Source: an uncultured Lachnospiraceae bacterium | GTDB lineage: Bacteria; Bacillota; Clostridia; Lachnospirales; Lachnospiraceae | Reading direction: 5' to 3' | Length of the DNA stretch: 45,547 nt | Assembly: GCA_902781895.1 (NCBI GenBank) | Contig: CACZLA010000032.1 | Span: 1-45,547 of the forward strand | In this document: positions 9,168-18,150 of the stretch, one piece after another | How the letters are laid out: each line of letters starts with the position of its first letter | How positions within the stretch are numbered: the first letter of the stretch is position 1 | Translations under genes and position numbers: made by a program | The notes under the pieces: model-generated | What the model was told of the DNA's origin: nothing | Databases searched by the model: none | Seen by the model: the letters and a program-made list of their open reading frames with translations, nothing else

Positions 9168-11435
9168 ATGGAAACTATCAAAACTATAGATTACGAAGAA
9201 GAGATGGGGCAGGACTATGTGGACTATGCCATGTCCGTCATCACGGAGCGTGCGCTTCCCGATGTCAAGGATGGTCTGAAGCCTGTTCAGAGAAGAGTTC
9301 TTTATTCCCTTTCGGAGCTGACAAAGTCTGACAGCCCGCACCGTAAGTGTGCGCGTATAGTCGGTGATACCATGGGTAAATATCATCCCCACGGTGACAG
9401 CTCCATATATGAGTGTCTTGTAAATATGGCTCAGAGCTGGAAGCTTCCCATACCGCTGGTTGATCCTCACGGAAATTTCGGTGATCTGTCCGGTTCCGGT
9501 GCAGCTGCCATGCGTTACACAGAGGCACGTATTGCCAAGTATTCGGAGGAGGGACTTAAGGACCTTAAGTACTGCGAGTTTATGCCGAACTTCGACGGTA
9601 CGGAGGAAGAGCCGGTTCATATTCCATTTCTTGTACCAAATATGCTGACATCCGGTGCTACGGGAATTGCCGTTGGTATGGCAACAAATATACCTACGCA
9701 TAACCTTAATGAGGTTGCGGATGCTGAGATAGCTTATCTCGAGAACCCGGACATTACCACAGAGGAACTGCTGGAGATAGTTAAAGGTCCGGACCTTGCA
9801 ACGGGCGGAATCATTAATGCAGACCGGGATACACTTCTTCAGATATATGAGACAGGTCTCGGAAGACTGAAGGTCCGCGGGAAGGTTGAGATACGTGATG
9901 CAGGTAGAGGCAGGCGTTCCATTTGCGTGACAGAGATTCCATATACAATGATCGGTTCCACCGAGAAGTTCCTGAACACAGTTGCAGATCTGGTAAGACA
10001 GGGCAAGCTTCCTGCAGTAGTGGATATCGCTGATCGTGGTGATAAGGACGGAGAGTGCCTGGCTATAGATGTGAAGAAGGGCACCACCGATGAAGAGATA
10101 GATAAGATACTGAATCTGTTATATAAGAAGGCTGGCCTTGAAGAGAACTACAGTGTAAACATGAACTGTATTTATAACAAGAAGCCTGAGGTAATGGGAC
10201 TTCGCCGTATACTTGAGACTTATACCGGCTATAAGTGGGAGGTCTATACCGCAAAGTATGAGAGACTTCTTGCTGACCAGCTGGATGTGCGTGAGGTTAA
10301 AGAGGGACTTCTTGAGGCGGTTGATGTGATTGACCTCATTATCGAGATACTCCGTGGTTCTTCCACAACAAAGGAAGCTAAGGAATGTCTCATGTTTGGT
10401 AAGACAGATAATATCAAGTTCAGATATAAGGGCTCCATAGCTGATGCGAAGGAACTCCATTTTACTGAGAAGCAGACAGACGCAATCCTGGCCATGAGAC
10501 TCCAGAAGCTCATTGGTCTGGAAGTGGACATCCTGAAGAAGGAGCTGGAGGAAGCTCAGAAGAAGATTGCAAAGTACGAGAAGCTGCTTAAGTCCAGGAC
10601 TGCCATGAAAAAGCAGATGATCTCAGATATCGAGGAACTGAAGAAAAAGTACGGTGTTCCGCGTATGTCCGTGATCGAGAATCTGGGCGAAGTAACAGTT
10701 GAGAAGGAGAAGGTTGTCGCAACTGAGGAGACAATCCTTCTGGACAGATTCTTCTATATCAAGTCTGCACCGAGAAGTGTATTTGAAAAGAATCCGGACG
10801 TTGTAAGAAAGTTCGATTTAAATGTTATGTCAACCGATAGGATTGCCATTTTCGACAGCGAGGGAATGGTGCATATCATTAAGGTGTCAGACATTTTGAA
10901 GAAGCAGACAAAGAAGGATAAGAAGTTCAGGATCACCGATAAGGGTATCCAGATATTTGAGTTCTGCGGAATGAGCCATACAGCAGATGTGGTGGCGATG
11001 ATGAATGTTTCCGAGATGAATCCTGCAGGCAATCCTGACAGTGAAACTGCAAAGGCAATCATTGAAGCAAATCGAGGAACCGCACCTGAGCCGAACCTCG
11101 TGTTTGTAACAGTAGAGGGTAAGGCAAAGCGTGTAAGTGCAGCACAGTTCGATACCTCCCGTAAGGATTCTCAGGCTATGAAGACCGGCGTTGCTTACGT
11201 AGGTTATGAAGGCGAGTATGTAGTTGCCGAAACAAACAACGGTTACTCCATCAAGGTACGCAGCGATGAGCTTCCGGTTCAGGGTAAAGGCGCCGGTGGT
11301 GTAACACTTATAGCGCTGAGACGCGGTGACTATGTTGTAACAGCAGTTTCAGGCGGAAACGAAACCGAGTTTAACGGAAAGCTTCTTTCCGATATGAAAG
11401 CCGTGAAACGAGGCGGCAAGGGAAATAAGAAATAA
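9168..11435 (+). CDS. parC: DNA topoisomerase IV subunit A (GyrA/ParC family)
   Basis: Type IIA topoisomerase A subunit that cuts and religates DNA with a catalytic tyrosine. The 755-residue protein has the winged-helix core with AAAMRYTEAR and catalytic Tyr117, the HPHGDSSIYE stretch at 73-82 where quinolone resistance maps (Ser78 and Glu82 present, the susceptible-type residues), a coiled-coil region near 430-490, and a C-terminal beta-propeller-like domain. The length is close to E. coli ParC and I see no canonical GyrA box (QRRGGKG), though VKRGGKG at the extreme C-terminus resembles part of it. AGGAG precedes the ATG. The B subunit gene follows after 26 bp, so the order is A then B, opposite to the usual parE-parC. 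A second gyrase-like pair rather than true topoisomerase IV cannot be excluded. Confidence 0.88.
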   Translation: METIKTIDYEEEMGQDYVDYAMSVITERALPDVKDGLKPVQRRVLYSLSELTKSDSPHRKCARIVGDTMGKYHPHGDSSIYECLVNMAQSWKLPIPLVDPHGNFGDLSGSGAAAMRYTEARIAKYSEEGLKDLKYCEFMPNFDGTEEEPVHIPFLVPNMLTSGATGIAVGMATNIPTHNLNEVADAEIAYLENPDITTEELLEIVKGPDLATGGIINADRDTLLQIYETGLGRLKVRGKVEIRDAGRGRRSICVTEIPYTMIGSTEKFLNTVADLVRQGKLPAVVDIADRGDKDGECLAIDVKKGTTDEEIDKILNLLYKKAGLEENYSVNMNCIYNKKPEVMGLRRILETYTGYKWEVYTAKYERLLADQLDVREVKEGLLEAVDVIDLIIEILRGSSTTKEAKECLMFGKTDNIKFRYKGSIADAKELHFTEKQTDAILAMRLQKLIGLEVDILKKELEEAQKKIAKYEKLLKSRTAMKKQMISDIEELKKKYGVPRMSVIENLGEVTVEKEKVVATEETILLDRFFYIKSAPRSVFEKNPDVVRKFDLNVMSTDRIAIFDSEGMVHIIKVSDILKKQTKKDKKFRITDKGIQIFEFCGMSHTADVVAMMNVSEMNPAGNPDSETAKAIIEANRGTAPEPNLVFVTVEGKAKRVSAAQFDTSRKDSQAMKTGVAYVGYEGEYVVAETNNGYSIKVRSDELPVQGKGAGGVTLIALRRGDYVVTAVSGGNETEFNGKLLSDMKAVKRGGKGNKK

Positions 11436-11461
11436 TAGTCCCCATATGAAAGGTTGAGGAA

Positions 11462-13384
11462 ATGGCAAGTAAGAAAAACGACGCATACGATAGCGAATCC
11501 ATAAAGGTCCTGAAGGGACTTGAACCGGTAAGACTGAGACCGGGTATGTATATCGGAAGTACGGGAAGAACCGGACTTAATCATCTGGTGCAGGAGATTA
11601 TAGATAATGCAGTGGATGAGCATCTGGCCGGTTATTGTAAAAATATATATGTTTCACTGAATGAGGACGGCTCGGCCACTATAGAGGATGATGGACGAGG
11701 TATCCCCGTGGATCTGCACCCCACTGAAAAGAAGAGTGCGGAAAGAGTCGTCTTCACAGTGCTTCATTCTGGAGGTAAGTTCAACGACTCCGTATACAAG
11801 ATAAGCGGTGGTCTCCACGGTGTAGGTTCTGCTGTAGTAAACGCGCTTTCAAAGAAGCTCATAGTTGATGTATATCGTGATGGAAATGTATACCACGATA
11901 CCTACGAGTACGGAAAGCCGAAGACAAAGCTTATCGACGGGCTGCTTCCCAGCGAGCCTGCAGTTCCTGCAAAGAAGACAGGTACAAGGGTTACTCTTTA
12001 TCCGGATGACACAATATTCGAGACGGTGAAGTTCAAGTCCAGTGCCATCCGTCAGAGGATTAAGGAGACTTCCTATCTGAACCCTGAGCTTACAATAACA
12101 TTTGAAAATAAAAGGGATGGTTACGAGCCGGAGGTATTCCATGAGCCGGGCGGACTCAGTGCATTTGTTGAGGACATATCCAAGGACCTCACCAAAACTT
12201 CTCCTGTTGTTTCACTGAAGGGTGAGAAAAATGGTATCGAAGCCGATATCGTTTTCGTATGCACAGAGGATGGCGACGAAAATGTCATCGGATTCACAAA
12301 TAACATTACTAACCCCGAGGGTGGTACCCATGTTACGGGATATAAGACTGCATTTGCGAAGATCATCAATAACTATGCCCGTAATGAGATGGGCGTATTG
12401 AAAGAGAAGGATTCAAACCTTTCAGGTGCTGATATCAGAAATGGAATTCAGGCCATAGTTTCCGTCAAGCATCCGGATCCGCAGTTTGAGGGACAGACGA
12501 AGACAAGACTTTCTAACACTGATGTAACTCAGGCTGTTGATGCAATAATGAGAGAGCAGCTCACTGTTTACTTTGACCGTAACTACGAGGTTCTGAAGGA
12601 TATCGTTGACAGAGCTGTTGAGACTGCCAAAGAAAAAGCCAAGAACAAGACCAAGATAAATCTGAACAAGTTCTCCTTTGAAGGAAATGGAAAGCTTGTA
12701 CGTCAGGAGAGCAGCGAGTCAGACAAATGTGAGATATTCATAGTCGAGGGTGATTCCGCCGGCGGTTCAGCCAAGTCTGCACGTAACAGAAAGTATCAGG
12801 CGATACTGCCTCTTCGTGGTAAGATTCTGAACGTAGAAAAGGTTCCCGTTACCAAGGTCCTTGAAAATGCCGAGATAAAGGCTATGATCAATGCCTTCGG
12901 ATGCGGTTTCTCCCAGGGCTTCGGAAATGACTTCGATATCGAGAAGCTGAATTATGACAAAATAATCATAATGACTGATGCGGACGTGGACGGTGCACAT
13001 ATCGCAACGCTTCTGCTCACATTTTTCTATAGATTTTACCCTGAGCTTATAACTGAGGGACATATCTATATAGCCATTCCGCCGCTTTACAGAGTCGGCG
13101 AGGGTAAGAAAGTAAAATATCTTTACTCTGATGATGAGCTTGAGAAGTACAGAAAAGAGCATAAGGGCAAGTTCCTTATCCAGCGTTACAAAGGTCTTGG
13201 TGAAATGGATGCTAGCCAGCTTTTCGAAACCACCATGGATCCTGAGCATCGTGTGCTGAAGCAGGTTATGATCTCAAGCCGTGCCGAAGCTTCCTCCATC
13301 ACCAGTACACTTATGGGTACGGAAGTGGCACCACGTAGAAAATATATTGAAGAAAACTCAAAAGATGCTAAAATAGATTCGTAA
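11462..13384 (+). CDS. parE: DNA topoisomerase IV subunit B (GyrB/ParE family)
   Basis: ATPase subunit of the type IIA topoisomerase, 640 residues. The GHKL ATPase has EIIDNAVDE (Mg/ATP-binding Asn, about 42-50), DDGRGIP and GGLHGVGSAVVNALS. The transducer domain follows, then the TOPRIM domain with EGDSAGGSAK, PLRGKILNVEK and the metal-binding DADVDGAHI, and the C-terminal YKGLGEMDA signature. TGAGGA lies just before the ATG. It is co-transcribed with the A subunit gene and completes the A2B2 enzyme. After the stop there is a T-run without a clear stem, and the next gene starts 30 bp on. Confidence 0.9.
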   Translation: MASKKNDAYDSESIKVLKGLEPVRLRPGMYIGSTGRTGLNHLVQEIIDNAVDEHLAGYCKNIYVSLNEDGSATIEDDGRGIPVDLHPTEKKSAERVVFTVLHSGGKFNDSVYKISGGLHGVGSAVVNALSKKLIVDVYRDGNVYHDTYEYGKPKTKLIDGLLPSEPAVPAKKTGTRVTLYPDDTIFETVKFKSSAIRQRIKETSYLNPELTITFENKRDGYEPEVFHEPGGLSAFVEDISKDLTKTSPVVSLKGEKNGIEADIVFVCTEDGDENVIGFTNNITNPEGGTHVTGYKTAFAKIINNYARNEMGVLKEKDSNLSGADIRNGIQAIVSVKHPDPQFEGQTKTRLSNTDVTQAVDAIMREQLTVYFDRNYEVLKDIVDRAVETAKEKAKNKTKINLNKFSFEGNGKLVRQESSESDKCEIFIVEGDSAGGSAKSARNRKYQAILPLRGKILNVEKVPVTKVLENAEIKAMINAFGCGFSQGFGNDFDIEKLNYDKIIIMTDADVDGAHIATLLLTFFYRFYPELITEGHIYIAIPPLYRVGEGKKVKYLYSDDELEKYRKEHKGKFLIQRYKGLGEMDASQLFETTMDPEHRVLKQVMISSRAEASSITSTLMGTEVAPRRKYIEENSKDAKIDS

Positions 13385-13414
13385 GACTTTTTTTTCATTA
13401 GTGAGGTATGGGTA

Positions 13415-14764
13415 GTGAAGTACTTTAAAGATGAAGATGTTAAGAAAAAGATTTTTACAGGCACTGCACTTATAATCATTTTTATAATTATATTTAATAT
13501 AGATTTTATATGGAATATTCTGGTCAGACTTTTTGAAGTCTTCTTCCCCTTTGTACTGGGACTCGGTATAGCCTTTGTACTTAATGTTCCTATGAGTGCT
13601 ATAGAAAAGCATCTCTTTAAGAATAAGGAAAAGTACGGAGCTCCCAAATGGGATGGTGTCAGAAGAGCTATAGCACTTGTTGTTACAATAGTTTTAACCA
13701 TAGTAGTGGTTACACTTATTTTGTCGATATTTATTCCTCAGATAGTTGAAACATTTACACAGCTTGTTCAGAGTATCCCCAACGGAGTTAAGAATCTGAC
13801 AAAATGGGCTGAAGAAAAGTTTGCCAACCAGCCGAAGATTTTAAATGCAATTAACAATTTTGCCGGTGAATGGCAGAACTTCCTGCAGAAACTCACTGAT
13901 TACCTGAAGGATTATATCAGTGTTATAGTACAGGGCGGAATAAATGCCGTTACAAGTATAGTTTCCGTAGTTGTTACAGCAATCCTGGGATTTGTATTTT
14001 CCATCTATCTCCTTGCTCAGAAGGAAACACTTCTTAAAAACCTTAAGAAGGTTTCATATGCATTTTTCGGAAAGAAGAATGCCGGGGCAGTGGGTAATAT
14101 TGCGAGAGTAACAAGTCAGACATTTGCAAACTTTATAGCAGGTCAGTGTACAGAGGCAATCATTATCTGCGGTATATTCAGCGTGGCAAACACATTACTG
14201 GGAATACCATATGCACTGCTGATAAGTGTTCTTATTGCTATCATGTCTCTTATTCCGATAGTAGGATCCTTTATAGCATGTGTATTCGGAGCACTTCTGA
14301 TCCTTACGGTAGATCCCACAAAAGCACTTGTATTTGTGATCGCATTTATTATACTTATTCAGATAGAGTCAAATCTGATCTACCCGAGAGTTGTCGGAAG
14401 TCAGGTGGGACTTCCCGGAATCTGGGTACTGCTGTCAGTTACAGTAGGTGGTAGCCTTTTCGGAATCATAGGAATGATTATTTTCATCCCTATCGTTTCA
14501 GTAGTATATGCGCTGTTCAGAACCCACATATATACACGACTCAGTCAGGAAGAGCTGTTAGATGAATTTGACCTCACGCCGGACGATGTGCTGGATGAGG
14601 AAACCATAAAGAAAATGGATAAAAAGGCTGAGAAAAAGGCTCAGGAAAGCTTAAAGATGTTTGAGGAAAAGGCAAGTCAGGCGGCTCAGGCAAATCAGGC
14701 AGGCCAGATAATACAGCCGAATCAGACTATAACCACTTCGACTGATATACTTGATAAAAAATAA
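13415..14764 (+). CDS. AI-2E family (UPF0118) transporter-like membrane protein
   Basis: A 449-residue polytopic membrane protein with about seven or eight helices and the signature region near 320-365, YPRVVGSQVGLPGIW followed by a Gly-rich helix, typical of the AI-2E transporter/UPF0118 family (PF01594). Members include TqsA, proposed to export autoinducer-2, and Na+/H+ antiporter-like proteins; the substrate here is unknown. The start is GTG at 13415 preceded by GTGAGG; a nearby ATG at 13408 is out of frame and hits a stop within a few codons. The C-terminal 70 residues are a soluble, charged and Gln/Ala-rich tail beyond the usual family core. An intrinsic terminator follows directly. Confidence 0.85.
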   Translation: MKYFKDEDVKKKIFTGTALIIIFIIIFNIDFIWNILVRLFEVFFPFVLGLGIAFVLNVPMSAIEKHLFKNKEKYGAPKWDGVRRAIALVVTIVLTIVVVTLILSIFIPQIVETFTQLVQSIPNGVKNLTKWAEEKFANQPKILNAINNFAGEWQNFLQKLTDYLKDYISVIVQGGINAVTSIVSVVVTAILGFVFSIYLLAQKETLLKNLKKVSYAFFGKKNAGAVGNIARVTSQTFANFIAGQCTEAIIICGIFSVANTLLGIPYALLISVLIAIMSLIPIVGSFIACVFGALLILTVDPTKALVFVIAFIILIQIESNLIYPRVVGSQVGLPGIWVLLSVTVGGSLFGIIGMIIFIPIVSVVYALFRTHIYTRLSQEELLDEFDLTPDDVLDEETIKKMDKKAEKKAQESLKMFEEKASQAAQANQAGQIIQPNQTITTSTDILDKK

Positions 14765-14768
14765 ATGA

Positions 14769-14806
14769 AATAAGTCAATGGGGCAGTACCTGTTGACTTA
14801 TTTTTT
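14769..14806 (+). terminator. Intrinsic terminator
   Basis: AATAAGTCAA and TTGACTTATT form a perfect 10-bp stem with a 14-base loop, followed by four more T. It lies directly upstream of the ribosome binding site (AAGGAG at 14807) of the next CapA-like gene, leaving no room for a promoter between; the next gene therefore depends on read-through or a promoter inside the upstream gene. Confidence 0.75.
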
Positions 14807-14818
14807 AAGGAGATATTT

Positions 14819-15928
14819 ATGAATAAAAACGATGATATTTCCAAGGCTGTTATAGGGGTTGCCGGTGACATCATACCCCATGTCTCGCTTCTGAACAGAC
14901 ATAGAGATGGAGATAGTTTTGATTTTTCTTACGTTTTTTCGTCTATATCTGAATATTATAAGCAGGCCGATCTGATGTTTGTAAATCTTGAGTTCGCTCT
15001 TGGCGGTCCAGAGTCGGGTGCGTATAGGGGATATCCTTTATTCAACGGTCCGGATGAAATTGTCCTTGCAATGAAGGATGCCGGTGTTAATGGATGTCTC
15101 ATGGCAAACAATCATACAAATGATATGGGTTATTACGGAATGATGAGAACAATGGACGTACTTGATAAGTGTGGGATGGTTCAGCTTGGTACCCGGAGAG
15201 ATGAAAACGAGTCCTTTGTATTTATCAGAGAAATAAACGGCATTCGTTTCGGCATGGTATGTTATACCTATGACACCCGTGAATATAATGACGGAAAGAT
15301 ATCATTAAACTGTGTTGAGCTGAGTGATGAAGCAAAGAATAAAGTTGCGGTTTATAATTATGATTTGCTGGATGAGTTCTATGAAAAGCTGGAGGCTGAT
15401 CTTGAATACATGAATAGTGAAAGTGTTGATGTAAAGATCATTTTCATTCACTGGGGAAATGAGTATGAAGACTATCCGTGTGAGATTCAGAAAAAAATAG
15501 CATGTCAGCTTTCGGAAATGGGTTTCGATGCCATACTTGGCGGACACCCCCATGTGGTTCAGAAGCTTGATATTCTGACAAATTCCAAGGGGCATAAAAC
15601 TATTTGTCTTTACTCAAGTGGAAATCACTTGTCAAACCAGCGTGCCCGACTGCTTTCTTCGGACAAGCATCGCGGATACACTGAAGACGGAGTATTGCTT
15701 CTGTTAACATTTACCAGATCAGCTGACGGAAAGGTTGAAGCAGGCGATATCCATCCTATACCCACGTGGGTAGAACTGGATGACGACGGCTATTGTATCA
15801 TACCACTTCCAAAAGAAGTTCCACCTTCGTCCTGGAAGGCAAATGATAAAGACGCCGCCATGGCTTCCTTTAACAGGACAATGGGGAGATTATATGGTAC
15901 AATTATTAATAATTGTCATTCTGAGTGA
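14819..15928 (+). CDS. CapA-like (PGA_cap) metallophosphatase-fold protein, second copy
   Basis: A 369-residue CapA/PgsA family protein with the metal-site pattern GVAGDIIPH, VNLEFALGG, ANNHTNDMGY, HWGNEYEDYP, GGHPHVVQ and YSSGNH. No signal peptide or membrane segment is visible, so like the copy at 4336 it is predicted cytosolic, but the two differ markedly in sequence. The family is linked to poly-gamma-glutamate synthesis, while soluble members are mostly uncharacterised phosphoesterase-like proteins. The last four codons (CHSE) and the stop lie inside a small interspersed repeat, so the C-terminus was probably replaced when the repeat inserted. RBS AAGGAG lies six bases before the ATG. 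Confidence 0.8.
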   Translation: MNKNDDISKAVIGVAGDIIPHVSLLNRHRDGDSFDFSYVFSSISEYYKQADLMFVNLEFALGGPESGAYRGYPLFNGPDEIVLAMKDAGVNGCLMANNHTNDMGYYGMMRTMDVLDKCGMVQLGTRRDENESFVFIREINGIRFGMVCYTYDTREYNDGKISLNCVELSDEAKNKVAVYNYDLLDEFYEKLEADLEYMNSESVDVKIIFIHWGNEYEDYPCEIQKKIACQLSEMGFDAILGGHPHVVQKLDILTNSKGHKTICLYSSGNHLSNQRARLLSSDKHRGYTEDGVLLLLTFTRSADGKVEAGDIHPIPTWVELDDDGYCIIPLPKEVPPSSWKANDKDAAMASFNRTMGRLYGTIINNCHSE

Positions 15929-15951
15929 AGCGAATCAGCTCAAGAATCTTA
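15913..15951. repeat. Small interspersed repeat, TTGTCATTCTGAG...AAGAATCTTA type
   Basis: Second copy of the repeat at 9113, with identical 13-base left arm and 10-base right arm but a different centre. The left arm supplies the last codons and stop of the upstream CapA-like gene; the right arm ends just before the GAGGAG of the next gene. Confidence 0.6.
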
Positions 15952-15972
15952 AAAAATAGAGGAGAACATTGT

Positions 15973-16959
15973 ATGTCAGAAAAAAGGATTATTTTTAATA
16001 AGAAATATCTTGCAAAGGTTTTTTCATTATCATTACTGTTAATGATATTTGTCACCGGCTGTGGCAGGAAAGCGGATGAAACATCGGATAGAGACAAAAA
16101 AACAACAGAGGCAGTAACTGAGGCTACTACCGGGGAAAATGCAGATGCCGGGGCAGACAGGGTTGATGAGGATTCCAAAATGAACAGCAGTTCTACGGCA
16201 AAAACAGCAAGTGATAAATCCTTTGAACTTGTAGCCGGAAAAACCTTCAAGGTTGTGGGAAGTGTGTTTGCGCTTGAATGGAGCGACGAATTAACAATAA
16301 ATGATGATGGTTCATTTGATGGATATACAGTAAGTGGGGGGGAAACTGAATCCTCTATGAATTATTCGGGAAAGTTTGGACCGCTTGATACAGATAATGA
16401 AGATCTTATATACTCGGCAAAGGTAGAATCCGGGGCGGCTTATTTTGAAAAGGACGGAGAAATAACATTTTATGATAAAGGCTTCCCTATAAATATGCTG
16501 CCGGAAGATGTAAAGCATTATCTTAAGAGTGGCCTGTATGCATCAATACTTGATCTTCATAATCTTCCATGCATGATTTTCTGGAATCATGATGACAGAT
16601 CAGTTTACGCTGATGCATCATATACACCACCGAAAAAATCAGTAACGGAGGCAGCTACCGAAGCAGTAACAGAGGCTGCTGAGGAACCACCAACAAGTTC
16701 CATGAATTCTCCATTTTACGGCGTGTGGGTTTACGGGGCAAAGGATAAAGCCGACGCAGACAACTTTGCGGCAAATGTAAGCGGCATGACTGCACTTGTA
16801 TTCCTAACAACAGACTGGTCAAACCTCAACTCTGAACCATATTACGTAGTATCACTTGGAATGTATACAAATGAATCAGATGCAAACGGTGCTTTGGAAA
16901 CAGCAAAGGGACTTGGCTACACCGATGCATATGTAAAATACTCAGGAGATCACAGGTAA
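15973..16959 (+). CDS. Lipoprotein with Thr/Glu-rich linkers and SPOR-like C-terminus
   Basis: A 328-residue secreted lipoprotein of unknown function. The signal peptide (positive residues to about 16, hydrophobic stretch 17-30) ends in a VTGC lipobox, so the Cys would be lipidated and anchored outside the membrane. A low-complexity Thr/Glu/Ala linker follows, then a compact domain (roughly 80-215) of no family I recognise, a second TEAATEAVTEAA linker near 225, and a C-terminal stretch of about 75 residues. The YYVVSLGMYTNESDA and GLGYTDAYVKYSG segments there resemble a SPOR peptidoglycan-binding domain; that is a weak visual match. I start it at ATG 15973 behind AGAGGAGA; an upstream in-frame start at 15925 overlaps the repeat and has no site. 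The stop is followed immediately by a RAYT-associated element. Confidence 0.75.
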   Translation: MSEKRIIFNKKYLAKVFSLSLLLMIFVTGCGRKADETSDRDKKTTEAVTEATTGENADAGADRVDEDSKMNSSSTAKTASDKSFELVAGKTFKVVGSVFALEWSDELTINDDGSFDGYTVSGGETESSMNYSGKFGPLDTDNEDLIYSAKVESGAAYFEKDGEITFYDKGFPINMLPEDVKHYLKSGLYASILDLHNLPCMIFWNHDDRSVYADASYTPPKKSVTEAATEAVTEAAEEPPTSSMNSPFYGVWVYGAKDKADADNFAANVSGMTALVFLTTDWSNLNSEPYYVVSLGMYTNESDANGALETAKGLGYTDAYVKYSGDHR

Positions 16960-16966
16960 AAGATTC

Positions 16967-17047
16967 AATGTGCCATATGGGGACGGTTCTTCTATGTAAC
17001 GTAGAACTGTCCCTTTTGTAACATAGATGTGTCCCCAATGGCACATT
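16967..17047 (+). repeat. RAYT-associated modular element A (2 units)
   Basis: Head TGTGCCATATGGGGAC plus GGTTCTTCTAT, two 22-bp units (16996-17017 and 17018-17039), then tail TGGCACATTTTTT. Head and tail ends are inverted (TGTGCCAT and ATGGCACA). The unit core reads GTAACRTAGAWNTGTCCC. It lies immediately left of the RAYT gene. Head positions 16972-17000 are an exact reverse complement of 18017-18045 on the other side of that gene. Confidence 0.85.
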
Positions 17048-17157
17048 TTTTGAATGTTACGTGAAATAGGTGCTTTTTGATTAATTATGTGATACGATTT
17101 ATTAGATTAAATTTTTCTTTTTCCTTTCCCACGCTTAAGGATACAGGAAGGAGGAAC

Positions 17158-17901
17158 ATGCCAAGAATCGGAAGAGTAATTGACACAAAGGGGTACGTTC
17201 ATTTAATTGAAAGAGGAATAAGTCAACAGATAATTTTTGAGGATGAGCAGGACTACCAGTATTACCTGAAACTACTCAGAAAATACTCGGATGAATTGGA
17301 TATTAAGATAAATGCTTATTGTCTGATGGATAATCACGTTCATTTGCTGGTTTATTATGAGGACAAATCGGTTTCGTTGTTCATGAAGAAAATTGGGATT
17401 TCATATTCCAATTATTATAATAAGAAATATTCTCGAACCGGACATTTGTTTCAGGATAGATTCAAGTCTGAACAGGTTTTCAATGATCGTTATTATTTGA
17501 CGGTTTTGAGGTATATACTGAATAATCCCGTGAAAGCGGGTATAAGCAGTATTAGTGAGTATCGCTGGAGTAGTTATCATCTTAGTCAAAAGCAAAATGA
17601 GTTTGTTGACGCTTCACTTGCCATTCAGTTGTGCGGAGGTTTTGAGAAGTATTATCATTTTCTTGAGTCTGTTAATGATGATGAATGCATGGAGTACAAT
17701 TCGAGACCGCATGATGATACGTGGGCCAGAAATGTAATGCTAAGTACATTGGAAATAAGTAGTGGTAATGATCTCAAACTTTACGATAAGATCGCACGTG
17801 ATTCGGCACTTAGAAAATTGAATGAATGTGGACTATCCTATAATCAGATAAGTCGACTTACCGGATTAGGAAAAAGTATAGTCCAACGTGCATGTCAATG
17901 A
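17158..17901 (+). CDS. REP-associated tyrosine transposase (RAYT, Y1 HUH family)
   Basis: A 247-residue Y1 transposase-type protein (IS200/REP family) that should nick and rejoin single-stranded DNA at hairpins. The HUH motif is DNHVHLLV with His60 and His62. Candidate catalytic tyrosines cluster at SYSNYYNKKY (83-91), followed by GHLFQDRFKS and RYILNNPVKAG, all typical of PF01797 RAYTs. The C-terminal 35 residues (LSYNQISRLTGLGKSIVQR) look like a helix-turn-helix, an extension shared by one RAYT subgroup. I start it at ATG 17158 after AGGAAGGAGG; the 27 residues upstream of it do not fit the family. The gene is bracketed by inverted repeat elements, with more copies nearby, as expected for a RAYT and its REP targets. 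RAYTs are usually single-copy and domesticated. Confidence 0.92.
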   Translation: MPRIGRVIDTKGYVHLIERGISQQIIFEDEQDYQYYLKLLRKYSDELDIKINAYCLMDNHVHLLVYYEDKSVSLFMKKIGISYSNYYNKKYSRTGHLFQDRFKSEQVFNDRYYLTVLRYILNNPVKAGISSISEYRWSSYHLSQKQNEFVDASLAIQLCGGFEKYYHFLESVNDDECMEYNSRPHDDTWARNVMLSTLEISSGNDLKLYDKIARDSALRKLNECGLSYNQISRLTGLGKSIVQRACQ

Positions 17902-17907
17902 AGTGGT

Positions 17908-17956
17908 ATTAGCGCTAGCTGTAATGGTTTACAGTATAGCGCTAATTTCATTTTTT
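17908..17956 (+). terminator. Intrinsic terminator of the RAYT gene
   Basis: ATTAGCGCTA pairs with TAGCGCTAAT (10 bp) and an inner CTGTAA/TTACAG stem caps it with a four-base loop; a T-rich tract (TTCATTTTTT) follows. Confidence 0.8.
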
Positions 17957-18014
17957 GTGAAAAATATGAGTGGTATCGATTTGTGGAGTACGGGTTGTAT
18001 ATATGAGAGGCAAA

Positions 18015-18046
18015 ATGTTACATAGAAGAACCGTCCCCATATGGCT
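18015..18046 (-). repeat. RAYT-associated element B (head only, reversed)
   Basis: Only the head of the element is present, in opposite orientation to element A: 18017-18045 is an exact 29-base reverse complement of 16972-17000. No 22-bp unit or tail follows. With element A it forms perfect inverted ends around the RAYT gene. Confidence 0.85.
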
Positions 18047-18063
18047 CAATCCCATCGCGACAC

Positions 18064-18092
18064 TTCACAAATCATTATTTTAGTGGTAAAAT
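18064..18092 (+). promoter_or_regulatory. Promoter of the O-acetylhomoserine sulfhydrylase gene
   Basis: TTCACA at 18064-18069, 17 bp, TAAAAT at 18087-18092 with an extended -10 TGG just upstream. ACACTTC (overlapping the -35) and GAAGTGT downstream form a 7-bp inverted repeat that could be an operator. I see no SAM riboswitch or T-box in the short leader. Confidence 0.55.
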
Positions 18093-18150
18093 ATCGAAGT
18101 GTATTTATATTACGAACTAAAGAAATAATTATCAGGAGGATACAATAAAA

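Noticed and set aside
18048-18150. SAM riboswitch or T-box before the sulfhydrylase gene
   Set aside because: The leader from the predicted start is only about 50 bases and lacks the conserved core of either.
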